Program-made: the position numbers and the translations under genes | In this document: positions 1 to 7,497 of the stretch, one piece after another | Position numbering within the stretch: the first letter of the stretch is position 1 | Layout: every line of letters starts with the position of its first letter | Assembly: GCA_019424645.1 (NCBI GenBank) | Contig: JAHYZB010000082.1 | Span: forward strand, 30,722 to 43,094 | Source of the DNA: Oxalobacter formigenes | GTDB lineage: Bacteria; Pseudomonadota; Gammaproteobacteria; Burkholderiales; Burkholderiaceae_D | Length of the DNA: 12,373 nt | Reading direction: 5' to 3' | Notes under the pieces: generated by a model | Database searches by the model: none | What the model was told of the DNA's origin: nothing | What the model saw: only the letters and a program-made list of their open reading frames with translations

Positions 1-3000
1 GCAGGCAAGGGTGGAGCGATTTATGCCTTGCAAGGCACCCTGAATATGACGGATACCCTGTTCAGGAATAATTCATCCACTCAAAAGGGAGGAGCGATCT
101 TTCTTCAGGGTGGAAGTCTCAACTTCAATGTCACAAGAACATCTTCCACACCTGCCATATCGGGAAACACGTCTTCAGCAGGCGGCTTTTTGCATTTGAC
201 GAGCAACTCATCTGCCGTATTCAACATCGATCAGGGCCAGCAACTGCAAATAGGGGACGCCAATTATTCGGAGCCAGACACGCATATGGATTCCCTCTTC
301 ATTGATGCCTCATCTTCATTGAAGAAAACAGGAGAAGGGGAACTCAAAATAAATTCCTCAATGGAAGAAATGGCGGGAACCGTCAGTGTTGAAAAGGGCA
401 CGTTAAGCATTTCACAGCACTGGAATATCAGAAACTCTGTCACGGTTAAAGGCGGAACCCTGAATGCTTCCTCGTTTTCTTTCGTGGGAGATAATGCCAG
501 CCTGACGATCAACGGTGGCACCTTGTTGACGGATACGGGCCATATTTTCGAGACGGCACTGGAACCGGAAGGTAAAAACGGGGATGCAGGCAAGCTGAAA
601 GAACATATCGACTTCTCGTCGGGTCTCATCTCTTTTAACGATGCGAAGTATAACCTCAAGTATGCCAGTTCCGCCGCTGATATACTGGGTGTCAATAAAT
701 CCAGTGGCAAGGAAATGATCTTTACAGGCGTTCTCCATGACAACTCGGGAAATGTTTCTTCCAGTGTTTCACTCAACGATTTGAACTCAAACGGCCTCAG
801 TAATATGGTTCTCGGCGGATCGACCCTTATCACGGGAACCTATTCAAAGGGCAACAATCTGGTCGTCGGTGCACAGAGCGGTTCCTACGGCAGTGCAGAC
901 ACCATTGACGGCAGCATCGGCGGAAGCAACCTGAATCTGGGAACTGACGGTTCCGCCGTAACCATTACAGGTGGACAATACCTGACCCTTCTGGGCGGTG
1001 AAACCAACACATCACTGATCGAAGCGGGAAGTGACGGTAAAAAAGCCGTTGATGTATCCGTTGGCGTTGCAGGTGGCGGGGCAGCAACTGCAGGCACACT
1101 CAATCTTGGCACGGCAGGCCTTGCTTCCAGCAGTACCCTTACCGGAAACGTCCAGATATCGGATTCAAGTATCCTTAACGTGCGTGCTGGCGCACACAGC
1201 ATTACCGGTGAATCTGACAGCATGGCAGGGCAACCCGTTGCAGGCATTCATAACAACGGCGGAACACTCAATATCGATGCACAGGCAAGCCTGCAAACCT
1301 CGGTGAAACAGACAACAGGTGAAACCAATGTGGTCGGGAAACTTGCCTCTTCGTCCGTGGAACTCGAAGGTGGCAGTTTCACGGTATCCGGAACGGCAGA
1401 AATCGGGCAACTGACGCAACACGCCGGGAACACTGTCATATCAGGAAGCGTTGAAGGTAATTCTCTTGAAGTGGCTGGTGGCACGATGAGTGTCACCGGT
1501 ACATTGAACGCCGACAATCTTGTCGCCACTTCGGGTGTAAACATTACTGTTGGTGACAAGGATGCCGCTGGCAAGCTGTCCAGTTCATCTGTATCGCTTG
1601 ATGGAGGAGGGATTTTTCTGGACCCTGCCTGGCTCGGGAACGACACAGTGGAAACAGCCTCGCACGGTGCCCTGATCTTCAACAACCAGACCGTGGATGG
1701 AGAACTCACTGTCGGACAAAATTCGCTGCTTGTACTTGGAGACACATCAGTTGGGCGCAGTATCAGCATGTTCAACACCTCGGGACTGAAATGGGGTAAA
1801 GACAATATCAGTGCAGCGTTGTCCATCTCGGCGCCCCAACATCTCAGCCCGACTCAGGGAGCCATCGTGGTTGACGGCTCTAAAACGTCTGCCCCCACAT
1901 CCGCCCTGACACCCAATACCGCTACCTTCGCCAACGGATCGCTGCTGATAGTGGATGCATCCAGCCTCAACGGCAATGCGGCACTCACCTCCGAAGGGGG
2001 AGCCTTGACCGTGGATCAGAATGCATCCCTTCTTGTCGGCAATGCCACAACAGGAAAATATGTCATCACAACCGGCTTTACAGACAATGCAAACGTCAAG
2101 GGATGGGAAGGTGATTACCTTTCATCAACGGACCAGCTTATCGGGTTGACGATTGACAAGAGCGAAGCCGGAACCATCAAGGTGGAAGCCAGGGCACTGG
2201 ATGTCGCCAGCACACTTCCTGATGTCGTCATGCCGGGTATCATCAGTGAAATATGGTTCGGTGGCCGTAATGATACCGACAGTCCCAATGCCGGGATTGC
2301 TTTCCTTTCAAGAACCATGGACAGCCGGTATCTTGCCCCCAACGATACTGTACGCACCATCAATGGCGCCGCCCAGATAGCCATTGCCGCAGGCGTGCAG
2401 GCCTCTGCCATTCAGGCATCTGACTCCGTCAACCGCGCCTTGCAGGATCATCTGTCACTAAGCAACAGCATCAATCAGCATGGTGCGCCTTCGCTGCATC
2501 GTGAAGGCCCCGATTTGTGGGCAAGCATGCTTTATCGTGACAGTGACAGCAGTGGTATCCGGGCAGGGCGTTTCAATGCTGACTACAAGAACAATTTCGG
2601 CGGCATTCTGGCCGGTGCCGATTACACCTGGAAAGATACCGGCAAAGGCAGTTTACGTGCCGGAGGTGCCGTGAATATCGGCAAGGGCGAGGGCAAATCC
2701 CGCGGAGATTTCAACGATACCCGAAACGATTACGACACTTATGGGCTTAGCGCATACAGTAGCTGGTCTCGTGAAAACGCCAGACTCATGGTCGATATCG
2801 GCTATTTGAAGGGAAAAAACGAACTGAAACAAACCGTTTCTTCCACGTTGGGCGGTACATTGAAGGCAGACGTAGATACACAAGTCTGGACTATCGGCGC
2901 ACAAGGTGAATATCGTTTGAAAACAACGGCTTTCGATATAACACCTCATATCGGTGTGCGTTGGCTCCGCCTGAAAACAGATGCATTCAAAACACACAAC

Positions 3001-3360
3001 AGTCAGGGAACGGTATTCCAGACCGACAGCGATACCCGGAATATCTGGCAGATACCGGCAGGCATGACGATCAGCCGCGATTATGTCGCCAAAAATGGCT
3101 GGACGGTAAAACCGAAACTGGACATTTCCTTTATTCCGGCAACCGGCGACAGGAATGCCTCGACCCGCATTCATGTTCCCGGCGTCGCATCGAGCGACAT
3201 CACCCGAACGGAAATCATGGACAGTACCTCCTGGAACGGTTCGCTGGGACTGGATATGCAAAAAGACCGCTTGAGTATCGGCTTTAGCGCGGCTTACCAG
3301 AAATCGGGCAATGAAAAATCGCGTGGTTTCATGCTGAAAATAAACCGCCAGTTTGATTAA
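1..3360 (+). CDS. Autotransporter adhesin, Pmp-like passenger plus C-terminal beta-barrel (5' end missing)
   Basis: Type V secretion protein: a beta-helical passenger is carried to the cell surface through its own C-terminal outer-membrane barrel. The frame is open from the first base, so signal peptide and true start lie outside the window; the TTG at 28 is just an internal codon. Near the left edge are two KGGAI motifs (bases 7-24 and 85-102) with an FRNN (61-72) between them, the GGA(I/L/V)/FxxN pattern of polymorphic outer-membrane proteins. Around 322-414 is a passenger-associated repeat (LKKTGEGELKI, then KGTLSIS). The passenger is rich in Gly, Ser, Thr and Asn with recurring short beta-strand units. 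From about base 2500 the last 285 residues alternate aromatic and polar residues as in the autotransporter barrel. No cysteine is visible. The last residues are NRQFD, with F penultimate instead of terminal. Adhesin or aggregation function is inferred. Confidence 0.93.
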   Translation, partial: AGKGGAIYALQGTLNMTDTLFRNNSSTQKGGAIFLQGGSLNFNVTRTSSTPAISGNTSSAGGFLHLTSNSSAVFNIDQGQQLQIGDANYSEPDTHMDSLFIDASSSLKKTGEGELKINSSMEEMAGTVSVEKGTLSISQHWNIRNSVTVKGGTLNASSFSFVGDNASLTINGGTLLTDTGHIFETALEPEGKNGDAGKLKEHIDFSSGLISFNDAKYNLKYASSAADILGVNKSSGKEMIFTGVLHDNSGNVSSSVSLNDLNSNGLSNMVLGGSTLITGTYSKGNNLVVGAQSGSYGSADTIDGSIGGSNLNLGTDGSAVTITGGQYLTLLGGETNTSLIEAGSDGKKAVDVSVGVAGGGAATAGTLNLGTAGLASSSTLTGNVQISDSSILNVRAGAHSITGESDSMAGQPVAGIHNNGGTLNIDAQASLQTSVKQTTGETNVVGKLASSSVELEGGSFTVSGTAEIGQLTQHAGNTVISGSVEGNSLEVAGGTMSVTGTLNADNLVATSGVNITVGDKDAAGKLSSSSVSLDGGGIFLDPAWLGNDTVETASHGALIFNNQTVDGELTVGQNSLLVLGDTSVGRSISMFNTSGLKWGKDNISAALSISAPQHLSPTQGAIVVDGSKTSAPTSALTPNTATFANGSLLIVDASSLNGNAALTSEGGALTVDQNASLLVGNATTGKYVITTGFTDNANVKGWEGDYLSSTDQLIGLTIDKSEAGTIKVEARALDVASTLPDVVMPGIISEIWFGGRNDTDSPNAGIAFLSRTMDSRYLAPNDTVRTINGAAQIAIAAGVQASAIQASDSVNRALQDHLSLSNSINQHGAPSLHREGPDLWASMLYRDSDSSGIRAGRFNADYKNNFGGILAGADYTWKDTGKGSLRAGGAVNIGKGEGKSRGDFNDTRNDYDTYGLSAYSSWSRENARLMVDIGYLKGKNELKQTVSSTLGGTLKADVDTQVWTIGAQGEYRLKTTAFDITPHIGVRWLRLKTDAFKTHNSQGTVFQTDSDTRNIWQIPAGMTISRDYVAKNGWTVKPKLDISFIPATGDRNASTRIHVPGVASSDITRTEIMDSTSWNGSLGLDMQKDRLSIGFSAAYQKSGNEKSRGFMLKINRQFD

Positions 3361-3378
3361 TCGCATTGGAAAAAGCAC

Positions 3379-3412
3379 AATGAGCCGTTTGCATTTAAAC
3401 AGCTCATTTTTT
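3379..3412 (+). terminator. Intrinsic terminator of the autotransporter gene
   Basis: AATGAGC (3379-3385) pairs with GCTCATT (3402-3408). After one C/A mismatch the stem continues as GTTT (3387-3390) with AAAC (3397-3400), closing a 6-base loop. A run of T (3407-3412) overlaps and follows the stem, and more T-rich sequence continues. It lies 18 bases past the stop codon. Confidence 0.8.
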
Positions 3413-3483
3413 ATTTTCTTTCAACTAATTGAAAGCAATTTTAAAAGTAAATTATCAAAAAAAGGCGACACAAAAAGGCCGGC

Positions 3484-4371
3484 TTAGCTACGATAACGCA
3501 TCGTCTCTACAAATGCTGCAAACGCAGGAGATGCATGTCGCCTGTTGGGATAATACAGATGAAATCCGGAGAAATAAGGACTCCAGTCAGCCAGCACTTC
3601 TTTAAGCCTTCCATCAGTCAGATAAGGCGCGACCATAAAATCGGGAGCATAGGCAAGCCCTATACCGTCAAGTGCGCCGTTCAGGACATGAATCATGCTG
3701 TTTGAGATCAGTTGCCCATTGACACGAATAGTCTGCGCTTGTCCGTTTTTTTCAAACTCCCAGACATACACCCCTCCGTCAATCGAATGCCGGATATTGA
3801 TGCAGGCATGTTCAGTCAGCTCCCGGGGCGTTGAAGGCACACCATGTTGCTCGAAATAGGCCGGAGTGCCTACCACAGCCAGACGCCAGTCGGGTCCAAG
3901 ACGAACCGCGATCATATCCCTGCTGATGGCTTCACCCAGACGAATACCCGCATCAAAACGTTCCCGGACGATATTGGTGAATCCATAATCAATCGTAATC
4001 TCGACATTGATATCAGGGAATTCAGCCAGAAAAGCCGCCAGTTTTGGCCGAATGACCATCTCGGCCGCATCGTCTGAACAGGTGATACGGATAGTCCCGG
4101 CCGGTTTTTCCCTCAGTTCGGAAAGGCTATCCAGTTCTGAACTGATTTGCCCGATGAGCGGGCCAATGGATTGGATCAGCCGTTCACCGGCTTCTGTCGT
4201 GGAGACATTCCGGGTCGTTCTGGCCAGCAGCCTGATGCCCAGCTTTTCTTCCAGCCCCCTCATGGCATGACTCAGCGCAGAGGGAGAAACCCCGAGTTTT
4301 GCCGCTGCTTTCGTAAAACTCTGCTCTCTTGCCACTATCAGAAAAGATTGCAGGTCATCCAGGTTTTTCAT
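3484..4371 (-). CDS. LysR-family transcriptional regulator
   Basis: 295 residues, the normal length for a LysR-type regulator. The winged helix-turn-helix is in the first 65 residues, with the family pattern SFTKAAAKLGVSPSALSHA followed by LEEKLGIRLLARTTR. The rest is the periplasmic-binding-protein-like effector domain (about residues 90-295), opening with AGTIRITCS. The ATG at 4371 fits the conserved N-terminus seen in relatives (MKNLDDLQSFL). The gene is transcribed away from the flavodoxin-MFS-nitroreductase operon, leaving about 115 bases between the two starts, the classic arrangement in which a LysR protein controls the divergent operon and itself. The inducer is unknown; the operon suggests a redox-active or aromatic compound. 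No convincing dedicated terminator was seen downstream; the sequence after the stop has only a weak GC hairpin before T-rich DNA. Confidence 0.93.
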   Translation of the reverse strand: MKNLDDLQSFLIVAREQSFTKAAAKLGVSPSALSHAMRGLEEKLGIRLLARTTRNVSTTEAGERLIQSIGPLIGQISSELDSLSELREKPAGTIRITCSDDAAEMVIRPKLAAFLAEFPDINVEITIDYGFTNIVRERFDAGIRLGEAISRDMIAVRLGPDWRLAVVGTPAYFEQHGVPSTPRELTEHACINIRHSIDGGVYVWEFEKNGQAQTIRVNGQLISNSMIHVLNGALDGIGLAYAPDFMVAPYLTDGRLKEVLADWSPYFSGFHLYYPNRRHASPAFAAFVETMRYRS

Positions 4372-4379
4372 ATCAATTA

Positions 4380-4394
4380 ATGAATTTTATTCAT
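4380..4394. promoter_or_regulatory. Probable LysR operator (T-N11-A palindrome)
   Basis: ATGAA, five bases, TTCAT form a perfect dyad whose core TGAA-N5-TTCA is a T-N11-A LysR box. It lies 8 bases upstream of the lysR start and about 95 bases upstream of the flavodoxin start, as expected for an autoregulatory site. A smaller palindrome, GCAT-TTT-ATGC (4403-4413), sits 9 bases further right and may be part of the same control region. No binding evidence. Confidence 0.5.
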
Positions 4395-4417
4395 AAGTTC
4401 ATGCATTTTATGCCATC

Positions 4418-4446
4418 TTATCATTCCAATCAAACACTTTTATCAT
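4418..4446 (+). promoter_or_regulatory. Candidate sigma-70 promoter of the flavodoxin operon
   Basis: TTATCA (4418-4423), 17 bases, TATCAT (4441-4446): 4 of 6 and 5 of 6 matches to the consensus with ideal spacing. It lies just downstream of the palindromes, so a LysR protein bound there could contact polymerase. The predicted transcript starts near 4453, leaving about 35 bases before the ATG at 4487. Confidence 0.35.
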
Positions 4447-4486
4447 GGTTTCACTCTCCTTAAAATACCTTTTGAAAGGAAAAGCC

Positions 4487-4975
4487 ATGAACAGGAAAAA
4501 AGTACTGATTGTCTATTATTCACGGTCCGGAAGCACCCGGCACATCGCCAAGATGCTGGCTGAAAAACTGGATGCAGACCTGTTCGAACTTGAGACAATA
4601 CACACGTACCCGATTTCTCAAAACGACATCGATGCAGCAGTCAACCGTGAACTGGAAAAGGGCGAGCTTCCTGCATTGAAAGCACTGCCAGACAATCTCT
4701 CCGGATACGACCTCATCGTCTCGGGAGGACCTGTCTGGATGTACACCGTCGCCACACCAGTGATGCAATTCCTGTCAAAAACTGACTTTGGAGGCCTTCC
4801 TGTAGCGCCTTTTTGTACTCATCTGGGTGGATCGGGACGCTACTTCGCCCATTTCACGAAACAGGCCGGAAATGCCCGGGTACTGGAAGGCACTGATTTT
4901 TACGATCCCCTGAAAAACGAAGGTACCACCCTTGAAAAACTGGATATGTGGATCAATAAACTGTCTGCCGCCTGA
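4487..4975 (+). CDS. Flavodoxin
   Basis: 162 residues. Small FMN electron carrier or NAD(P)H-linked reductase of the flavodoxin fold. The phosphate-binding loop is SRSGST at residues 12-17, right after the first beta strand (VLIVYY). The second FMN-binding loop is SGGPVWMYT (79-87), the usual (G)xPVW motif, and THLGGSGR (111-118) is the third. I chose the ATG at 4487 because GAAAGGA (4474-4480) sits 6 bases before it and the protein then starts just before the first strand. The upstream ATG at 4445 would overlap the putative promoter and adds 14 residues with no counterpart in flavodoxins. First gene of a tight operon: the MFS gene starts 23 bases after its stop. The electron partner is unknown; the nearby nitroreductase suggests a shared redox-stress or quinone/nitro-compound role. 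Confidence 0.92.
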   Translation: MNRKKVLIVYYSRSGSTRHIAKMLAEKLDADLFELETIHTYPISQNDIDAAVNRELEKGELPALKALPDNLSGYDLIVSGGPVWMYTVATPVMQFLSKTDFGGLPVAPFCTHLGGSGRYFAHFTKQAGNARVLEGTDFYDPLKNEGTTLEKLDMWINKLSAA

Positions 4976-4998
4976 CTATTGCGATCCGAAAGAAAACC

Positions 4999-6198
4999 AT
5001 GAAAAAAAAGAATGCTTCACTCGTATTGATACTGGCCATCGGTGTATTCGGCATTTTGAATACCGAGATAGGGATCATTGGCATTTTGCCTCTTGTCACC
5101 AGACTGTTTGACGTACCGGTCACGCAGGCGGCGTTGCTGGTCAGTGGTTTTGCGCTGGTGATCGCATTTTCTGCTCCAGTCTTGCCATTGCTGTTTTCGA
5201 GCTTCAACAAGAAAAAGCTCATGATCGTTTCACTGGCGGTTTTCGTCGTCAGCAACATCATTTGCATTTTCGTAACTGACTTCAATATCCTTCTGATTGC
5301 CAGACTGATTCCCGCTGCGTTCCAGCCCGTCTATGTGTCTCTGGCATTCACGGTTGCAGCCGAATCGGTCGAAAAACCAGACGCACCCAAAGCGATTGCC
5401 CGCATCTTCATGGGTGTTTCAGCCGGACTCGTGCTGGGCGTCCCTCTCACCAGCCTGATTGCGACAGAATTGTCTTTCGCTATGGCAATGGCTTTCTTTG
5501 CGGCCATCAACATGGCTGTACTGGTGGCAACCCTTATCTGGATGCCGTCCATGCCGGTCCGGGAGAGACAATACTACGGCACCCAGCTCAAGGTATTGGA
5601 AAAACCGGCCCTCTGGATCGCCATTGTGGTATCCATTCTCCTGAATGGTTCTATTTTCGGCTTTTTCAGCTACATGGCCGATTTCCTGAACGTCGTAACA
5701 GAGCTGAATACCCGGACAATCAGTCTGATGCTGCTGATTTATGGATTGGCCAACATACTCGGCAATATCATCGCGGGAAGAACATTAAGTACCCATCCGG
5801 ACCGAACCATTGTCATGGTTCCATTCGCACTGTTCGTTTTATTCCTGTTGATGTTCACTCTCGGGAACCAGAGTCTGGCGGCAACTGCCATCATCCTGTC
5901 ACTGGGCATCATTGCCGGTATAGTGGCCAATTCCAATCAATACCTGATTAGCGAAACGGCAACCGAAGCGCCCATGTTTGCCAATGGCCTGTATCTGACG
6001 GCACAAAATCTGGGCATTACAGCCGGAGCGGCTTTTTGTGGTCTCTTCATCAAGCTTTGGGATACCCGATTCACCTTGATAGGTTCCATTCTGATGCTAT
6101 TGCTGGCAATGGCTTTCATTTTCATCAGGCCCTTGTTCAACAGAAAACCCTGTGATGTATCCCTTTTGTGCAGGACAAAACAGGCAATCCGAAACTGA
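4999..6198 (+). CDS. MFS transporter, DHA1-type drug/metabolite exporter
   Basis: 399 residues with about 12 hydrophobic segments, the size of the 12-helix drug:H+ antiporter-1 group (AraJ/YdeA-like). The N-terminus runs straight into helix 1 (ASLVLILAIGVFGILNTEIG). The cytoplasmic loop between helices 2 and 3 reads SSFNKKKLM, a degenerate form of MFS motif A; the helix 4-5 region contains ARLIPAAFQPVY and GVSAGLVLGVPL, as in DHA1 sugar/drug exporters. It is inner-membrane located and probably proton-driven. The start at 4999 follows the flavodoxin stop by 23 bases with a modest GAAAG ribosome site. The C-terminal tail after helix 12 is basic (NRKPCDVSLLCRTKQ). The substrate cannot be told; the neighbours suggest export of a compound that the flavodoxin or nitroreductase also handles. 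Confidence 0.93.
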   Translation: MKKKNASLVLILAIGVFGILNTEIGIIGILPLVTRLFDVPVTQAALLVSGFALVIAFSAPVLPLLFSSFNKKKLMIVSLAVFVVSNIICIFVTDFNILLIARLIPAAFQPVYVSLAFTVAAESVEKPDAPKAIARIFMGVSAGLVLGVPLTSLIATELSFAMAMAFFAAINMAVLVATLIWMPSMPVRERQYYGTQLKVLEKPALWIAIVVSILLNGSIFGFFSYMADFLNVVTELNTRTISLMLLIYGLANILGNIIAGRTLSTHPDRTIVMVPFALFVLFLLMFTLGNQSLAATAIILSLGIIAGIVANSNQYLISETATEAPMFANGLYLTAQNLGITAGAAFCGLFIKLWDTRFTLIGSILMLLLAMAFIFIRPLFNRKPCDVSLLCRTKQAIRN

Positions 6199-6238
6199 CT
6201 GACAGACACGAAGAGAGATAAAAGAAGGAGGGGACTTC

Positions 6239-7003
6239 ATGAATGAGATTATCCAATCATTGCTGGCACATCGTTCGATCCGGTCCTATTCAGACAGGCC
6301 AGTCGAAGAAAACAAGCTGGAACAGATCATCAGTGCGGTTCAGGCCGCACCGAACTGGGTCAATCTCCAGCTGACATCCATCATTGCTGTAAAAGATCCG
6401 AAACGGCGCCAAATACTTTCCCGGTTATGCGGCGACCAGCCTTACGTTGCACAAGCGCCTGTTTTTCTGGTTTTTTGTGCAGATTACTATCGTGTCCATC
6501 TGGCATGTCAAAAAATGAACCAGAGCATGGAAAACATTCTGAAAGACATCGATACATTGATTGTCGGCGCGCATGAAACTGGCATAGCCATCGCAACGGC
6601 AGTCATTGCAGCTGAAGGATTGGGGCTGGGAACAGTCGTTATCGGAGATATCCGGAAAAACCCCAAAGAAGTCATTGAAAAATTGAATCTGCCGCCGTTT
6701 GTCATGCCCATGCTGGGACTGTGCATCGGTTATCCTGCCCATGATCCTGGCATCAAGCCGCGTCTGCCTCGCGAAGCGGTTTATTTCGAAGAACAGTATC
6801 AACACGATCTGGGAGCTCTTCTGGATGAATATGACCAGACCTATGCAAGGTATCTGAAAAAACGTCCATGGAATGAACGGATAGGAAACTGGACAACACT
6901 GGCAAGCGATTTCTACCAAAAACCGTATCACTACAAAGAGGTTGCAAACGCACTGAGGCAACAGAAATTTTTTGAAGGAATGAAAGAATCAGAAACCGCC
7001 TGA
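6239..7003 (+). CDS. FMN-dependent nitroreductase, NfsA/FRP type
   Basis: 254 residues, typical for the oxygen-insensitive NfsA/FRP group, which uses NADPH to reduce nitroaromatics, quinones or free flavin in the cytosol. HRSIRSYSD (residues 11-19) is the N-terminal FMN phosphate-binding motif. GTVVIGDIRKN (131-141) followed by LPPFVMPMLGLCIGYP (151-166) is the family's second signature. The tail (about 190-245), with paired Tyr and Lys and KKRPWNERIGNW, matches the C-terminal extension of this group. The start has a strong ribosome site, AAGGAGGGG (6225-6233), 5 bases before the ATG. The gene lies 40 bases after the MFS gene, in the same direction and with no terminator between, so it is probably the third operon member. 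The base just after its stop begins a promoter-like repeat described separately. Confidence 0.92.
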   Translation: MNEIIQSLLAHRSIRSYSDRPVEENKLEQIISAVQAAPNWVNLQLTSIIAVKDPKRRQILSRLCGDQPYVAQAPVFLVFCADYYRVHLACQKMNQSMENILKDIDTLIVGAHETGIAIATAVIAAEGLGLGTVVIGDIRKNPKEVIEKLNLPPFVMPMLGLCIGYPAHDPGIKPRLPREAVYFEEQYQHDLGALLDEYDQTYARYLKKRPWNERIGNWTTLASDFYQKPYHYKEVANALRQQKFFEGMKESETA

Positions 7004-7094
7004 CCAGAGATAAAATCAGGTATAACCGTCAGAAAAAAGGAAAACAGACTTGTCCTTCATCGACATAGTCCTTAATCATTACAATAATATTTCG

Positions 7095-7110
7095 CATAAT
7101 TTATATTATG
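7095..7110. repeat. Short perfect AT-rich palindrome in the gap after the nitroreductase
   Basis: CATAAT, four bases, ATTATG. It lies in a 490-base stretch without an intact gene (7004-7494). It could be an operator dyad, but AT-rich palindromes of this size also arise by chance. Apart from this, the stretch holds a promoter-like repeat at both ends, a Sel1 gene remnant, and a promoter with tandem terminators. Confidence 0.35.
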
Positions 7111-7177
7111 TAAAATAGAAATTATATGAATGAAGATGTTTCTTCGCCTGCCACGAAAAACTGAACGACCTGAATAG

Positions 7178-7261
7178 CGAGCCACTCTTGGAGTTAAAAA
7201 AGACATGAAAGAAGCCGAGCGATGGAACGACATGGCCAAAAGATTCAATGACGATATTTAA
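7178..7261 (+). pseudogene. Decayed 3' end of a Sel1-repeat gene
   Basis: Read in the frame ending at the TAA at 7259-7261, this stretch encodes LGVKKDMKEAERWNDMAK followed by RFNDDI and stop. The intact Sel1 gene downstream ends LGVKPDQQEAKRWNDMAI followed by KAEQKN and stop: the same layout, with 17 identical bases at CGATGGAACGACATGGC. An in-frame TAG at 7175-7177 cuts the frame upstream. The preceding 40 bases (from about 7150) still resemble the matching part of the intact gene only loosely and in shifted frames. Past the stop, TTCCGGCT followed by a T-rich run (7284-7297) resembles the right arm of the intact gene's terminator. I read it as the leftover of a second Sel1 gene mostly lost by deletion. 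It has no usable start of its own. Confidence 0.7.
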
Positions 7262-7312
7262 AACAAGAAAATATCCGTAAACATTCCGGCTATTTTTATT
7301 CTCGGAACATAG

Positions 7313-7341
7313 CTGACAGACGTTTTAAAAACAGGTATAAA
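7313..7341 (+). promoter_or_regulatory. Strong sigma-70-like promoter ahead of the tandem terminators
   Basis: CTGACA (7313-7318), 17 bases, TATAAA (7336-7341): five of six matches in each hexamer with optimal spacing, the best promoter match I found in the window. The transcript should begin near 7348 and would immediately run through three hairpins before reaching the unknown protein's start at 7498. An imperfect second copy of this element lies at 7000-7026. Confidence 0.55.
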
Positions 7342-7373
7342 TAAAGAGTCGGGCAAGTTGCGCCCATTTTTCG

Positions 7374-7400
7374 GGTCTTTCCGTTGGAAAGGCCTTTTTT
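7374..7400 (+). terminator. First of two tandem intrinsic terminators (leader of the 561-residue protein)
   Basis: GGTCTTTCC (7374-7382) pairs with GGAAAGGCC (7386-7394) over nine base pairs (one G-U), closed by the loop GTT and followed by six T (7395-7400). A weaker hairpin, GGGC (7351-7354) with GCCC (7362-7365), precedes it. If the promoter at 7313 is used, termination here yields an RNA of about 50 bases. Confidence 0.75.
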
Positions 7401-7408
7401 ATACCTGA

Positions 7409-7434
7409 AGCCTTCCATTTGGAAGGCTTTTTTT
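7409..7434 (+). terminator. Second tandem intrinsic terminator
   Basis: AGCCTTCC (7409-7416) pairs perfectly with GGAAGGCT (7421-7428) around the loop ATTT, and seven T (7428-7434) follow. It lies 14 bases after the first terminator's hairpin and only 63 bases before the next start codon. Its left arm is complementary to the right arm of the first terminator (GGAAAGGC, 7386-7393, with one bulged A), so the two hairpins can be exchanged for an alternative one. Confidence 0.78.
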
Positions 7435-7497
7435 CATTACAAGCTCTCTGCCATTCATCACATGAAGCGGAGGGGTTTTTTATACAAAGGAGTGATG

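Noticed and set aside
4445..4486. Longer flavodoxin start at ATG 4445
   Set aside because: It overlaps the putative -10 box, has no ribosome site, and adds residues before the first flavodoxin strand; ATG 4487 has a good site.
7050..7118. 22-codon frame starting at TTG with AAGGA upstream (MSFIDIVLNHYNN...)
   Set aside because: Very short, weak start, AT-rich, no recognisable homology; not enough to call a gene.
7332..7407. 10-bp inverted repeat CAGGTATAAA/TTTATACCTG enclosing the first terminator, as an outer RNA stem
   Set aside because: The left arm overlaps the -10 box of the promoter, so it would not be in the transcript from that promoter; it may be an accident of the -10 and T-tail sequences.
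7384..7497. N-terminal extension of the unknown protein starting at the TTG-frame codon 7384
   Set aside because: It would be encoded by the two terminator hairpins and lacks a ribosome site, whereas ATG 7498 has AAAGGAG 5 bases upstream.
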